Below are positions 9,650-20,473 of a stretch of DNA of 64,000 nt, in pieces. Every line of letters starts with the position of its first letter. Positions within the stretch are counted from its first letter, which is position 1. The DNA is taken from assembly GCA_029721435.1 (NCBI GenBank), contig CM056576.1, positions 71,751,876 to 71,815,875 of the forward strand. The letters are read 5' to 3'. The notes beneath the pieces were generated by a model, which worked only from the letters and a program-made list of their open reading frames with translations, did no database searches and was not told where the DNA came from. The stretch is from Gymnothorax reevesii. Lineage: Eukaryota > Chordata > Actinopteri > Anguilliformes > Muraenidae. The translations under genes were made by a program, and so were the position numbers.

Positions 9650-10270
9650 TTCTAAAGCTTGCATCCTTGATTGTATAAAGTTGCATATGTGCATATGGCA
9701 TGGGTAACTTGCTCATCACCATTAATGCTCAACAATATACAGTAAATATGTTTTGGAGCTACGTATACTGCCATCCAGATCTTTTTTAGGGAAGGTCCAT
9801 ATTCTGCAATATGGCTCCGCAGTAAAAGATTCTGGGTGCTAAACAGACTTGCCTGCAGTCTAGACCTGTCACTGACTGAAAACATTTGGCACTTATGAAA
9901 TGAAAAATATGGTAAAGGAGGTTGCAAAATGTTGAGTAGTTGAAATCCTATATTAAGCAAGACTGGGAAAACATTCTGCTTTTAAACCTACTGCTATAGG
10001 TCAGCTCAGTTTCCAAACGCTGACTGTTGCTCAAAGAAGAGATGCAGCACAATGGTGGACATGTCCCTGTGGCAACTTTTTTGAAAATGTATCGCTGGCA
10101 ACAAATTCAAGGTGAGCATACACTTTTCAATAAACAATTACATTTCTCAGTTTCAACATCTGATATGTTGTCATTGTGCAATTTTCCACTAAATAAAGAG
10201 TTCAAATGACGTGCAAATCATTGCATTCTGTTAAAATTTTACACAGCGTCCCAACTATGTTGGAAATGGG
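9650..10270 (+). pseudogene. Tc1/mariner transposase remnant and right terminal repeat
   Basis: In broken frames the plus strand still shows the C-terminal catalytic block of a Tc1/mariner transposase: RLACSLDLSLTENIWHL at about 9845-9895, where family members usually have ACSPDLSPIENIWH around the last acidic residue. About 150 bp further on, a frame gives NGGHVPVATFL and WQQIQ, again in the style of a transposase end. The right end (10212-10270) carries a GCAAATCATTGCATTCTG...TTTACACAGCGTCCCAAC block, which reappears inverted at 47808-47870. Stops and frameshifts are many and the N-terminal half is missing. Confidence 0.65.
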
Positions 10271-11960
10271 TAAGTACAAATTTGTAGATTTAACTTCATC
10301 ACACCGCATTTGAAAAGACTCCATACTATTACCCTTGCCAGCAGCTATGGTGCCAAAACCTAAATTGTCAATCTATAAATCTGTTAAATAAATGTTAAAT
10401 TTTGGTTAGTTCCATTGGCACATTAATAAGATACAATATTTTTGGAATCTCTGTATTTTGAGTTCATCTCTATAATGTTGTAAGTTTTGAATATTCTATT
10501 GCATTGCAGCCAGAGGTTTTACAAATTCTACAGCCTACTGTATGTTAGTTTTGTGAAAGTGTGTGTTTTATTGAGTGTACATGCATGTATGCATGTGCAT
10601 ATGAGGGAGAGAGTTTATTTGTGGGCGTGTGAATGTGTGTATGTGAATAGCAGTCTTGCATACAGATTCAAGACCTAATTAGAGGTGCTTAGGGCCAAAT
10701 CTGGGGATGAGGCAGTTTTGAATTCTGTAAGACATGTAATTATAGCTTAACATTAGGAACGTTCTCAGCAACTGTAAACTCCAGCCAAATAAAACTATGC
10801 CTTTCCACCATTGGCAGGCGCCATGTACTGCAAAATGATGATTTAAAGGAAACTGCGCTCCATGCTTTATCCTGAAAACCCTCCACTTCTCCTCTATCAC
10901 TGATACACTGAGATTTTGCATACGCACGTAATTGACGACTTCATTCTGCTATCTTCTTGACATCATTCATGCTGCTGTTTTTAGTTAGTACTCAAAGGTA
11001 ATCATCAAACCATTGTGAGGATCCTGTCTGGAATAATCATGCCACAAAAATGAAAATCATCTCATGATAGTTGTGCTGCTATCAAGTCTACTTTTTCTCA
11101 GGAGAAAGACAGGTATCAAGTCTAACTAATGGGAACAGTGGGAAACGGGAGGGAATACTTTGCTATGGAGGATGTTGTGTGTAGACGTGTGTGTGTGAGC
11201 ACGTTTGTGCATATGTGACCATGTATGTTGGTGTGTGTGCGTGTAAAACGGGCATCATCTGTCATTTACAGTCCCAATTCTGAAATAGTTGACACACTAT
11301 GGAAAATGCTAATAAAATCAAAAAGGAAGCCTATGGGGGACAATATTAAAATGATTATGTAAACTTGAAAGTGTAAATGTAATAACACAATTACATTAGA
11401 AGTCCCCATATATGTATAAATTATTTGAGTAAAAATTCAGTTGAGAATACAGCAATCCAATTTCCACTTTCACATACTCATATGGGCATTCTATGATCAT
11501 ATCCACATGATCATGAAAAAGTAGGGTGACATTTAATTTTCGAAGTCGTCCCCCACGACAAAGTAGTCAATACTCAAATGAAATAAGCAAAACTGCGCCC
11601 CCAGTCTATTGCATTTACATTTATAAGTCACCATGCTCTTTAAACTTGAAAATGTAAACAAGGTTTACAATGCTTACATATGAAAATTCCCTTTAAGACA
11701 GTGAAATATATTCAATGAAAGTAAATTAATATATATTAAACACATAATTTGGGGTTCTGTTGAACAGCACAACCAAAAATGAATAAAATCACTTTCACGC
11801 AGCAATGTGGGGATGATGTAAATAACTAAATTAATGTAGCCCAAGCGTAATGGGATATATATTTATAAATAGATAAATACCACTTGAGTGTTTCCAAGAG
11901 GATAATGTAAGAATTATTTGACAATTTTTTGTGTTTTAGAGGTGTCCAGATTCCAGACTA
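10271..11960. other. No gene recognised; TG-rich patches
   Basis: TG-rich, microsatellite-like patches lie at 10555-10640 and 11170-11245. A short segment at about 11278-11295 resembles the ATTCTGAAATAGTT end of the Tc1-type element at 56190. Nothing else was recognised. Confidence 0.5.
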
Positions 11961-12019
11961 CATGTATTTGGCCAATATTAAGGGTCCCATGACATTGAAA
12001 ATTTAAAAAAATTGCTTTT

Positions 12020-12500
12020 AAAGGTCCCATATTATGCTGTGTTTAGTCGTTTAAAATATGTTCAATGGGTCTTTACAATAATGTTAAGAATTCAGTGACA
12101 AAAAAAACCCCACACATCTCCAGGCCAAGTGAGACCTTTTCTCTCACCCCATGTGTGCCCGCCTGAAATACGAGCTGTTTTGAGTGGGCGAGGAGGCTAT
12201 GCTAATGAGGCGCTGCACTGATTGGCTGCCTGGCCGCTTCAATTCCGGGGAGGGCGCAGATCCGAAAAACCAGGGAACCAAGATGGCAGGTATTTCAGGA
12301 CAGCTCTGCTGCATCTATTGCTGTAAGACGGTCCTTGATTGATCCTGAATCCAACCCCGAATGGTAGGAGGAAGCAATTGCAAATGCAAATGACTAATTG
12401 TTTCCCCAGTAATTGAGGTCTCACATTTGATTGTTACAATTACTTCGTAAGAACACAATCGCAAATTGGATCCAAGAGTAACGCTGGCTGCAATTGCAGT
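12020..12500. repeat. Probable non-autonomous DNA repeat (AAAGGTCCCATATTATGC start)
   Basis: The start at 12020 resembles the AAAGGTCCCATATT ends of repeats common in teleosts, often flanked by TTAA. Further in is a GC-richer block with GTGGGCGAGGAGGCTATGC and ATTGGCTGCC. The matching right end was not found, so limits and superfamily are uncertain. Confidence 0.4.
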
Positions 12501-12560
12501 AGCTTACTAAATATATCCTCAAGACCCCTGAGACATTAAACATCCTCTAGCGTTGTCAAT

Positions 12561-13285
12561 ATGGCATCATTGAATGTAAGATCCCTCAATAATAAGAGCT
12601 TTTTAATTAATGATATTATCGCTGAGAGGAAATTGCATTTTATGTTTCTTGTTGAGATCTGCCAGCATAATTATATAGTGCTGCAACTTTAATTGAGGCT
12701 TGTCCACCTGATTACAAATTTTTTCAACCAGCAAGACAAGGGAAAAGGGGCGGTGGCATTGCTGCTATTTATTCCAAGAAGTTTAGCTGCTCCGAGATTG
12801 ATCTCAGTAAATTTGCTTCATTTGAGTACCTTGCGATTCTCTTGAAAGCTGCCTCAGGTGTGCTAACAGCTCAGTTTCATAACCCAATTCTGTGTGTTGT
12901 GTATCGCCGTCCTAAATCGACTGACGGTTTTATGTCAGAATTTTCAGTCATTGTCCTCAGTGGTTTTAAAGTATGCCAGAATCTTAATTGTGGTTGATTT
13001 TAACTTTCATATCAGCGTTCCCTCAGACACTTTGGCCACTGAATAGTTAAACATTACTAAGTCTTTATACCTGGCCCAGTGGGTGTCTGGCCCTACGCAG
13101 AAAAATGGCCATTCCTCAGATTTAGTTTTTACTCTCGGCATGCATCTGAATGGCCTCAACATAGAGGATATTTTCATTTCCAACCATTTCAGCATGATCT
13201 TTGATATCGAGGCCCCTGTTGCTCAAATCAAAGTGAAGCAATCCTTTCCTATTGAAGCCCAAGTTCCGCCTCGCTGCCCTTGCTA
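12561..13285 (+). pseudogene. L2-type LINE, endonuclease domain remnant
   Basis: From ATG at 12561 the broken frames give MASLNVRSLNNKS, FLVEIC, PPDYKFFQPAR, GKRGGGIAAIYSK and later LAQWVSGPTQKNGHSSDLVFT. This is the order found in the AP-endonuclease domain of L2/CR1-group LINEs: NVRSL start, GGGIAI-type strand, and the 'GPT...GH.LDLV' block near the active-site Asp/His. Stop codons interrupt it, for example after LNCG near 12995. The reverse transcriptase that should follow is largely deleted. Confidence 0.8.
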
Positions 13286-13399
13286 GAGTGTCAGTGTTTT
13301 GTTTCCACTATAAGGTCTCTAGTTAGAGTTGTTGAGGAATTAGCTGCAAAAATGTAAGTACTAGTTAGCAAGGGAATCTTTCTCTCTTTCTTCCTCTTT

Positions 13400-13840
13400 C
13401 TGGGCACCGTCTGGTGCTAAATCTTTTTATCTCTGTTTCCAAGATTTTCCCTTTCATTTCGTTCAGTCGAGCTCGCGCTGCTTCCTTATTGTTATTCGGA
13501 CTGGATCTTGCCCCTTTGGGAGCGCCAGTCTCCCTCTCTTATTTTGTCCGTGTTTGTCTCTTATTTTGCTATACTTCCTTTCGTTCTGGCCATAGCATTT
13601 GGCGTCTCGAAAAACCAACCATCCTACCTCCAACTTCTAATATTAGGCCCTCTTCCCGAAATCTCGGTGTGGTATTCCATACTGAACTCCAATTTTAGCT
13701 CCACGTTAAGAAGCTTGTGCAGTCATATTACTTGCAACTCTGTAATATAGTTAAAATTAGGTCTGTTCTGTCATTTGAAGATTCCGAAAAAAATTAATCA
13801 TGCTTTTATCTTGACAAGATTAGACTATTGCAATTCGTTA
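13400..13840 (+). pseudogene. L2-type LINE, late reverse transcriptase remnant
   Basis: A frame ending at about 13698 contains NIRPSSRNLGVVFHTELQF, which matches the style of the 'NLGV.FD..L.F' segment after the RT domain in L2 LINEs. The next 140 bases, in other frames, resemble the 'RSVLSFED' block and then break off at the next insertion. The YADD-containing core is absent, so the element has a deletion between 13285 and 13400. Confidence 0.65.
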
Positions 13841-13847
13841 TTCATAG

Positions 13848-14062
13848 GGATGCGCCAAAATGAAAATTTTTAGCCGAAACCGAAAACGAGAAACACTTGG
13901 CCGAAAACTGAAACACCGAAAGAAATTATGCCAATTTTTAGTACCATTGCATTTATGGTTATGACTGTACTTAACTAAGGCATTGCAATGCGTATAACAT
14001 TCACGCTTCAAAAAATAAATCTATTACAAAATTATAAAAATATTTATTTAGTACTGACATTC
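13848..14062. mobile_element. Small non-autonomous insertion inside the L2 element
   Basis: Starting at GGGATGCGCC, this AT-rich stretch is full of GCCGAAA/CCGAAAA phrases and interrupts the L2 frame, which resumes near 14070 with LASLHWLPV. The phrase is typical of a fish hAT MITE with a TAGGGATGC-type end. Its right end is not clear and no duplication was identified. Confidence 0.5.
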
Positions 14063-14065
14063 CAA

Positions 14066-14357
14066 CAAACAATTTTGGCATCTTTACACTGGCTGCCAGT
14101 TAATTCCGAATTGGTTGTAAAATTTTATAATTACCTTCAAAGCACTCCATGGCATGGCGCCAAAATATGTAAGTGAGCTTTTAAATCCTTACAGGCCCAA
14201 AAGACTGCTGAGATCTACCAAGCAAGCATTATTGGCTGGACCAGAGTTCAAGTTAAAAACAAAGGGTGATCGAGCCTTTTCGCTTAAGGCTCCAAGACTC
14301 TGGAACAGCCTCCCAAACAATATTAGCAGAGATGCCAAGTCTCATGCAATCGGCGTA
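14066..14357 (+). pseudogene. L2-type LINE, C-terminal part of ORF2
   Basis: LASLHWLPVNSE at about 14078-14113, one frameshift near 14155, then YVSELLNPYRPKR, LLRSTKQALL, KTKGDRAFSLKAPRLWNSLP up to about 14325. This is the conserved L2 C-terminal region (HWLPV ... PYLSELL ... GDRAF ... APKLWNSLP). It ends in DAKS at the insertion at 14343. Confidence 0.85.
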
Positions 14358-14878
14358 GGTCTTACGCATTTTTTAGGCTTATTCACCGTAGTTCATAATT
14401 ATTCACTGAATGCTTAATGAGATTCTCATGCGGAATTAAAATCCTTATGCATTGAAGTTTCCGTTTCACTTGCTAAAGGTGCACCTCATCACGACTAACA
14501 TGGAAAGCGATTATGACTCCGGACTTCCTGTGCTTCTCTTTACTCAGGAATTGGAAACAATGATCGTTTAAATTGTTTTAATGAAATAAGACCATTTGAA
14601 ACGTTTTTGTGTAATTCCATTGCTTTTAATCCCTCAGTGAAGACAAGCCTGAGAATTCCCGAGCCATAATCTATTTCGGTGTCATTGGTGGGAAAATCCA
14701 CTGTAATGCACGTGAAACTGATTAACTGAATGCACAATTAAATTCCGCGAGTGAATTTCTTCTGTGCGCTTTGATTGAATAATTGCTGACTACGGCACAG
14801 AAACATGAATGTCACTAAGAGAGAAACTCACGCCTATGACGTAAGCCTTGGCATCTTTGAATTAGAAATGCCGAGTCT
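14332..14878. mobile_element. Insertion in the L2 element with an 11-bp target duplication
   Basis: The L2 sequence reads ATGCCAAGTCT at 14332-14342 and resumes after ATGCCGAGTCT at 14868-14878, a duplicated 11-mer with one change. Between them lie 525 bp that do not belong to L2. They have no poly(A), no clear terminal repeats and no recognised frame. Duplication length would allow a retroposon or an element of the 9-11-bp class. Confidence 0.65.
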
Positions 14879-15168
14879 TTATAGTCTTTTAAATCTCTTT
14901 TACAGACTCATTTTTTTAGGCTCACTTTTGCTGATTTTACGGTTTAAATTCTTTTATTGTTTGCGTGTGTTTGCATGTATGTCTCCTTTTATTAGCTTAA
15001 TTCTTCCTATTTTGAAGTTTAATTCCCTATTTTCCCCATTTTATTTTATTGCTTTTATGTACATGCTTTCTTTCCTGCTTGTGAAGCACTTTGTGCTGTA
15101 TTGCTTGAAAGGTGCTATATAAATAAATGTATTAATTATTATTATAATTATTATTATTATTATTGAAC
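14868..15168 (+). mobile_element. 3' end of the L2 LINE with (ATT)n tail
   Basis: Contains TTTTAAATCTCTTTTACAGACTC, the phrase CTTGTGAAGCACTTTGTGCTG and TTGAAAGGTGCTATATAAATAAA, then ATT/TTA repeats from about 15125 to 15168. This is the usual L2 3' terminus. Confidence 0.85.
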
Positions 15169-15750
15169 TGTTGTAGCAACATCGACAGCAAGATGTCGAT
15201 GAGTGGCAAGTTGAAATTTTAGTATTTTGCTTGTACAGTCTCGCCTTGCATGCATGTGATTGTAGCTATACTGATATTTGACCCGCCGTGGTAAAAAGTA
15301 CCTCCGAGCAGCGATCTTCCGATTGAAAAAAACGTGATTTAAATGTCCTGCTCACCACCTAGACGGTGTTTACTTTTGCATTTGGAAAACTGCTTCTGAT
15401 CCACGGGATTTATCACCATATACATCATGCTGAATCTCCTCAGTGTCTAAATAAATTTCCATTACAATATTGCCGAAAATTGGCTATTCAGTGGTGGAGC
15501 TAGAACTGGGAATTGGGGTGGAACAGACACGCCCCTTTATGACACTAATTAGTCCTGGATAGTTCTCAATAATTTTCCTTTATAGACGTGTTTTCCGTTA
15601 CCATAATTGTAATCTGAAGACACGGTTTATCTCTATATATGCGATTTAACAGCGATGAAATCATGGGCTAAATTCAGGACAGAAAAATAATCCTTCGCCA
15701 ATGCTTTGTGTTGATTGAACTGGTCCGCGTTCCAATGCAACATCACCTTT
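15169..15750. other. No recognised feature
   Basis: No frame with known motifs and no paired repeats seen. Confidence 0.5.
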
Positions 15751-15754
15751 CCCT

Positions 15755-15940
15755 CTTGGTATGGCGCTGGTACCATAAAGGCTGTGTCTTTCCCGCAGCG
15801 ACCAGGGTTCGATTCCAGCTCAGGTCTTTTGCTGCATGTCTTCCCCCATTCTTCTCCCCAACCTTCCTGTCTCTCTATACAGTACAACTATCAAAAACAG
15901 GAAAAGTTCCCAAAAAAAAATCTTTAAAAAAAAACGTGCG
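15755..15940 (+). repeat. tRNA-derived SINE with A-rich tail
   Basis: A tRNA-like head ends in the B box GGTTCGATTCC at 15806-15816; a weak A box lies about 50 bases upstream. The body (TTTTGCTGCATGTCTTCCCCC ... TGTCTCTCTATACAGT) and the A-rich tail (15907-15935) match a common teleost SINE type. It is not a functional tRNA: no foldable cloverleaf or acceptor stem is visible. Confidence 0.75.
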
Positions 15941-15997
15941 GCTCAAGCTATTTGCGTGAGAGTCAACAGGTAAGCAATTTTGAATAATGTTAATTTA

Positions 15998-16432
15998 CAC
16001 TCAACAAAAATATAAACGCAACACTTTTGTTTTTGCTCCCATTTGTCATGAGTTGGACTCAAAGATCTAAAATTCATTCCAGATACACAATATTACCATT
16101 TCTCTCAAACATTGTTCACAAATCTGTCTAAATATGTGATAGTGAGCACTTTTGCTTTGCTGAGACAATCCATCCCACCTCACAGGTGTGCCACATCAAG
16201 ATGCTCATCAGACACCATGATTAGTGCACAGGTGAACCTTAGACTGTCTACAATTAAAGGCCACCCTGAAATGAGCAGTTTTTGCTTTATTGGGGGTCTG
16301 GGGACTCAGAACCAGTCAGTATCTGGTGTGACCACCATTTGCCTCATGCAGTGCAACACATCTTCTTCCCATAGTGTTTAGCAGATTGTCAATTGCGGCC
16401 TGTGGAATGTTGGTCCACTCCTCTTCAATGGC
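15998..16432 (-). pseudogene. Tc1 element end fragment: transposase C-terminus plus right terminal repeat
   Basis: Begins with CACTCAACAAAAATATAAACG, the end of the Tc1 element at 51337-52960, preceded by TTTA. In minus orientation the last codons of its transposase remain (EEEWTNIPQAAIDNLLNTMGRR, CVALHEANGGHTRY) with TGA at 16313-16315 directly after the TRY codons. It stops abruptly near 16432, so about 1.2 kb of the element is missing. Confidence 0.9.
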
Positions 16433-16433
16433 G

Positions 16434-16545
16434 CAAAAGTCTACAACAAACACAAATGCCACTACACGAAAGCAAAAGTTCGCAACACAAATGCAAAAGT
16501 TTACAACAAACAGAAACGCCACAAGACGAAAGCAAAAGCCACAAC
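16434..16545 (+). repeat. Degenerate minisatellite (GCAAAAG..ACAACA)
   Basis: Four GCAAAAG starts are followed by variants of TYTACAACAAACASAAAYGCCAC and AMACGAAA. The same sequence occurs in reverse complement at about 22528-22605, so the array is dispersed. Confidence 0.75.
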
Positions 16546-16818
16546 GGAAGTGACTCTAGGACTAAGCACTCGAGCTAAGTGCTTTTGAGTTACGGGTATT
16601 CTCCCCTACTCGTTTCGATCACGCCCACGGCGCTTAAATTCAGAATGTAGGCAGCTTTATGAAAGAGGTGTGACTGATCCAAAAGAGAGGCAGACTCTGT
16701 ACAAAGCTCATTGATTATGGCTGTCAGGAAAACATGGAACAAGGATTTTCTGATTAACCAGGAAAATGCATTTGTGGTCCATGGAAAACGCAAACCATAC
16801 TTTAAACTTGATTTTCGT

Positions 16819-17026
16819 GGGCCTGCTGATAAAACCTCGTATCTCCAAACTGATAAGAAACAAAAACTTGTATGTCCACTATTCTTACAAGCAGAATTAA
16901 ACATGTTTTATTTTATTTATTTTTTAAATAATATTTATCAATTTACACATATTTTTATATTTATTTATTTTCCTGTGAAGTTCATCATTTTGAAGATACG
17001 AGGTTTTATCAGCAGGCCCACGATAT
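16819..17026. repeat. Inverted repeat inside Harbinger copy 1
   Basis: CGTGGGCCTGCTGATAAAACCTCGTATC at about 16819 is inverted at about 16997-17025, with ~150 bp between. In copy 2 (62960-63140) the left arm is present but the right arm keeps only GATACGAGGTTTTAT. It could be the ends of a small inserted element or a hairpin. Confidence 0.75.
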
Positions 17027-17287
17027 GCGGCAGTAATAGTAGGCCTATGTATGTCTATGCCAATTACAAGAAGTAATACAGACATCTCTTTTTTATTTCT
17101 TACTCTAGCCACCATGGCATTAAACCTATGCAAACAAACAAATTGCCACGATAAGAATTTAGCGCTTCTCCACCAGCGCAATCAGAGCATTGAATATGTG
17201 CCTCCAACACCAGCCTGTTTGTTCCGTTGAAAACAAGGATGTAGACAAATAAAGAGAACATTCTTAACAATCGAAGGCAGTTTATAT

Positions 17288-17492
17288 CAGGGGTCCCCAA
17301 TCATTCCCAGAAAGGCCCGGTGTGGGTGCAGGCTTTCATTGCAACTTAGCAATTCCACACCTGATGCAACTAATGAAGCCCTAGACTCTTTGCAAAATGA
17401 GCTTGATTCGTAGCATCAGGTGTGTAGCTGCTTGGTTGCAATGAAAGCCTGCACCCACAACGGACCTTTCTGTGACAGATTGGGGACCCCTG
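17288..17492. mobile_element. 205-bp hAT MITE with perfect 8-bp target duplication
   Basis: Ends are CAGGGGTCCCCAATC and its inverse GATTGGGGACCCCTG (the inner parts, with TGCAGGCTTTCATTGCAA, are also inverted, so the element is nearly a fold-back). GTTTATAT flanks it on both sides (17280-17287, 17493-17500). Harbinger copy 2 has the uninterrupted site CAGTTTATATGATCTC near 63503. No coding capacity. Confidence 0.95.
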
Positions 17493-18348
17493 GTTTATAT
17501 GATCTCATTTAGAAATCGCGCACTTGAAATCTCAAACTACTCCAATGTCAGGTTTGCAACTAAAGGACATGGAAACGCTTTTACAAAGAATTCTTACCCC
17601 GCACGCTGTCATCCCCCCGCCCCGAAACCGCCTCAGCAATCACACAATTCCATATCCGTAGCCTATTATGTCCCATTTGTTTTGAGCGACACATTCACTT
17701 GAACTTGTGCCGAATACTTTATTATAATCAATTATCCAATTTACTGATAATGATTCTTCCCATGTTGGCTATTCTTTATTGGCTAAAATTGATGAACAAA
17801 TGGGTAGTGCTTTGGTATTGGCCAGGGTAGGGCTCAATCTAGAGTGTCCTATTTAATAATATCTTTATTCACACATTAAAATACACAGTATTACCAATAG
17901 TAAAAAAAAAAAAAAAAAAGGCTACAAAGACACGAGTTAGTTAATACAGATATCCTCAATTAAAAAACCATTCTCCTCCCTCGTGAGAATATCACAACTT
18001 TTCAGATTATCACGAACATATAGGGCAGTCGCATTAATAGAACATGAAGACAATGATGACGACGTCGAGCCAAAGCCGAAAACCAAATTTCACAGATGTG
18101 GACTTACCGGTTTACAAATAATTTCTCTGTGCTACCATCAGGGGCGGTTTTAGGAATTCTGACGCCCTGGACAAAGAACAATTTTGAGGGCCCACCCCCC
18201 AACTCAAACCCATACATCTGTTAATAATGAAAAAATTGATCATATACAAGGAAAAACATTGTATACGACATGAAAATGATTGAAAAAATAGGTTGATGTC
18301 TGATGAAATATATACATAACGTGCGCACGATATCAATCCCAACAATAT

Positions 18349-18621
18349 TTACAATTTTTCTTTTTTGTGCTTTTCTTTCTTTTTATGTGTGCCAGATGCT
18401 TGTTGCGGGGTGCAGGTGCCGCTATCAACATAACCACTACAGCCAGGGCTAGAGCTAGCATTGCTGCTGTCAAACGCCGGCTCATTGGAGGTGCTGCTGC
18501 TGGCTCTGGCTTCTTCGGTTGAACTTGTGAAGAAGGTGGTTAATTTGGGAAGCTTTTGAATCAATCTTTCATTTTCCTTCTTTCTCTTCCTTTTCTCCCC
18601 ACCGCTTAGAAATCGTTTCAT
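18349..18621 (-). pseudogene. N-terminal fragment of a ZMYM1-like hAT transposase
   Basis: The 90-residue frame begins MKRFLSGGEKRKRKKENERL and continues QKLPKLTTFF, then a Ser/Thr-rich stretch and a lysine-rich tail (KKKEKHKKEKL). 'SG.EKRK..KE...KLPKLTSFF' is the usual opening of fish hAT-type proteins annotated as zinc finger MYM-type 1-like. ATG at 18619-18621. After residue 90 a stop is reached and only about 210 bp remain before the element end, so zinc finger, catalytic and dimerisation domains are absent. It would be a nuclear DNA-binding protein if complete. Confidence 0.65.
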
Positions 18622-19022
18622 TCTGTGGACACAGATATGTGTCGCTCTTTCGAAAAAATAATCGACTTTGGTATTCTATATACCGTATTCCCGCCGGGCT
18701 CGCTCAAGTCGTTGCCTAGGCTACCTCAGACGCCAGAGCCAGAGCAAAGCCGGACAGCTGTGTATGATGTCACGTCACTGACTGTGGTTTTTCGCTGGGA
18801 TTACACGGATTGAGAATATATTAGAATATATGCCTACTCTCAACACGAATAATGCTTAATATTAGTATTGCTTTTATCACTGTCATAGCAGTGTGATTCT
18901 CAAATATGCATTAATTGACAATCAATTTTTACATAGTAATCCATGATGAATTGGTGAATAAATGCAGGAAATCAGCCAGGATCCATGAACTCGACGTTAC
19001 GTTCCATTGGCGCTGCATTCAG

Positions 19023-19025
<3 letters not shown>

Positions 19026-19079
<54 letters not shown>
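19026..19079. repeat. (TA)n microsatellite
   Basis: About 54 bp of TA dinucleotides with one TTTA interruption, inside the hAT element. Confidence 0.95.
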
Positions 19080-20188
19080 ACTGTTTCTTTGAATGCAGAG
19101 GATGAAAAGCAGCAAGCAGCGTGATAAGTTTCAAACCATTGAAAGGCTTGAACTGACTACCATTGTAGTGGCAGTTAGTTAAGATCCTTAACACTAAAAA
19201 CGAGACATTTGGGAGCTTTGAAAGTACATAAACACTGACTAAATGGAGTGGAAATGAGACCAGTCAAAGGAGAGCTAGATGCTTGCCAGCAGACCTGTTG
19301 TCAATAACACAGTGAAGCTATGACGACTAGTATAATACACAACCATTTAAAAAGCCCGAAAATGCTTCCCACTATGCTGGTACAACAATGAGGGCCTTAG
19401 GATTGACAACGAGGCATTTTTTAACTTTGCACGTGAAAACACAATTTATTAGACAACGCGTTCTGGTGGCTGTGGTGGTCAAAAGCATTCATGCAGCCTA
19501 CGGTAGCAGTGAGGCATGCAGTGGCTTCATCTAGCGCTAGGGCGTGTATGTTCTGAAAGCTCATTAACATATAGTTGTGACGTGGCCCCAACCGAGGCTC
19601 CTGATTGGCCGAGGCCCTGGGCAACTGCCCGTGTTTGCCCTATGGAAACACCGCCTATGACTACCATGATATAATTTCATCCCCCTTTAGAAATTGTTGT
19701 GGCTAATAAAGCCGAAAAAGGCGGAGATTAAATAGGTAATAGCTCTCTCTAACTGTCGCGTACTGTCCATAAAGCTGCTTTCACATCAGACACGAAACAA
19801 ATTTTTTGCACGACTGATTACATTCAAACTAAGTCATGACCACTTATCAGCTACTGCATGTTAGTGTGCGTGCTCTACAAATTAAAAATGCCTCTGGTTA
19901 ACTTATACCCGATCCGACGGTCGAATAGCATGGCGAACAGTTGTAGTGCCGTCCGCGGCTGTGGTAAACGTATAGCATTGTGGAGAAGTATGCGTTAGAG
20001 CAGACAGCAAAATAACCTTCCAGCGTGAAGGTTGTCTTGGCAGATGGCATAATAGCCCTTTAGCGTGAATTGCCGACGCCGTGTATATGCCTACAAACTT
20101 TAAGCCCTCATCTGTGACAACTGCGCATGTCAAGCAAAATAGCAGAAAAAAAGGGAACCGTCAGACGGCAAAATAGACACTGCCTAGC

Positions 20189-20473
20189 CTAAATGGACAT
20201 ATCTGCGGGGCGCAGGCTCACTGCACACCGGAGAAGTGTGCACGCAGCAGGTGGTGGGCAACCATCATCCCCTGTGCATTTCACTGCACTGGAGGAGGAG
20301 GTGGCACCCAGTCTTTCTGCAGTGGAAGTGCACGGTGAAGAACTTGGAGAGTCAACAAACTGTGTCAGACACCTTGACACAGACACATGAGATATGTGCA
20401 TGACATCACCAACCACTCTCTGGAACGACCCAGATGCCCGGGCCGACAGCGCAATTGCAACCTTGATGACCAC
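20189..20473 (-). pseudogene. PIF/Harbinger transposase remnant
   Basis: The first ~40 residues, VIKVAIALSARASGSFQRVV and GDVMHISHVSVSRCLTQFVD, resemble the N-terminal helical segment of HARBI1-like nucleases ('LA.LRF.ATGSFQ..VGD...ISQ.SVSR'). The following ~50 residues are low-complexity and do not continue the family. The DDE nuclease core is not found in the neighbourhood. It lies ~480 bp inside the right terminal repeat, which supports naming the whole element Harbinger. The frame is short, so it is a remnant or a single exon. Confidence 0.65.

Larger units (their letters stand above)
18139..19659 (-). mobile_element. Non-autonomous hAT element with 8-bp target duplication
   Basis: Left end CAGGGGCGGTTTTAGG, right end the complement of CATAGGCGGTGTTTCC. 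Flanks GCTACCAT (18131-18138) and ACTACCAT (19660-19667) are an 8-bp duplication with one change. It keeps only the first coding exon of a ZMYM-like hAT protein (18349-18621, minus) and has lost the transposase core. A (TA)n run lies inside. Confidence 0.85.

Noticed and set aside
15755..15830. tRNA gene
   Set aside because: The B box is good, but no cloverleaf can be drawn and the body and A-rich tail are those of a SINE.
16711..17076. 121-codon frame in Harbinger copy 1
   Set aside because: The same phase in copy 2 is broken by a shift near 62935, so it is not conserved.
18625..18813. Small plus-strand frame beside the hAT exon
   Set aside because: No motif; it begins right at the antisense start codon and lies in the 5' region of the hAT gene.
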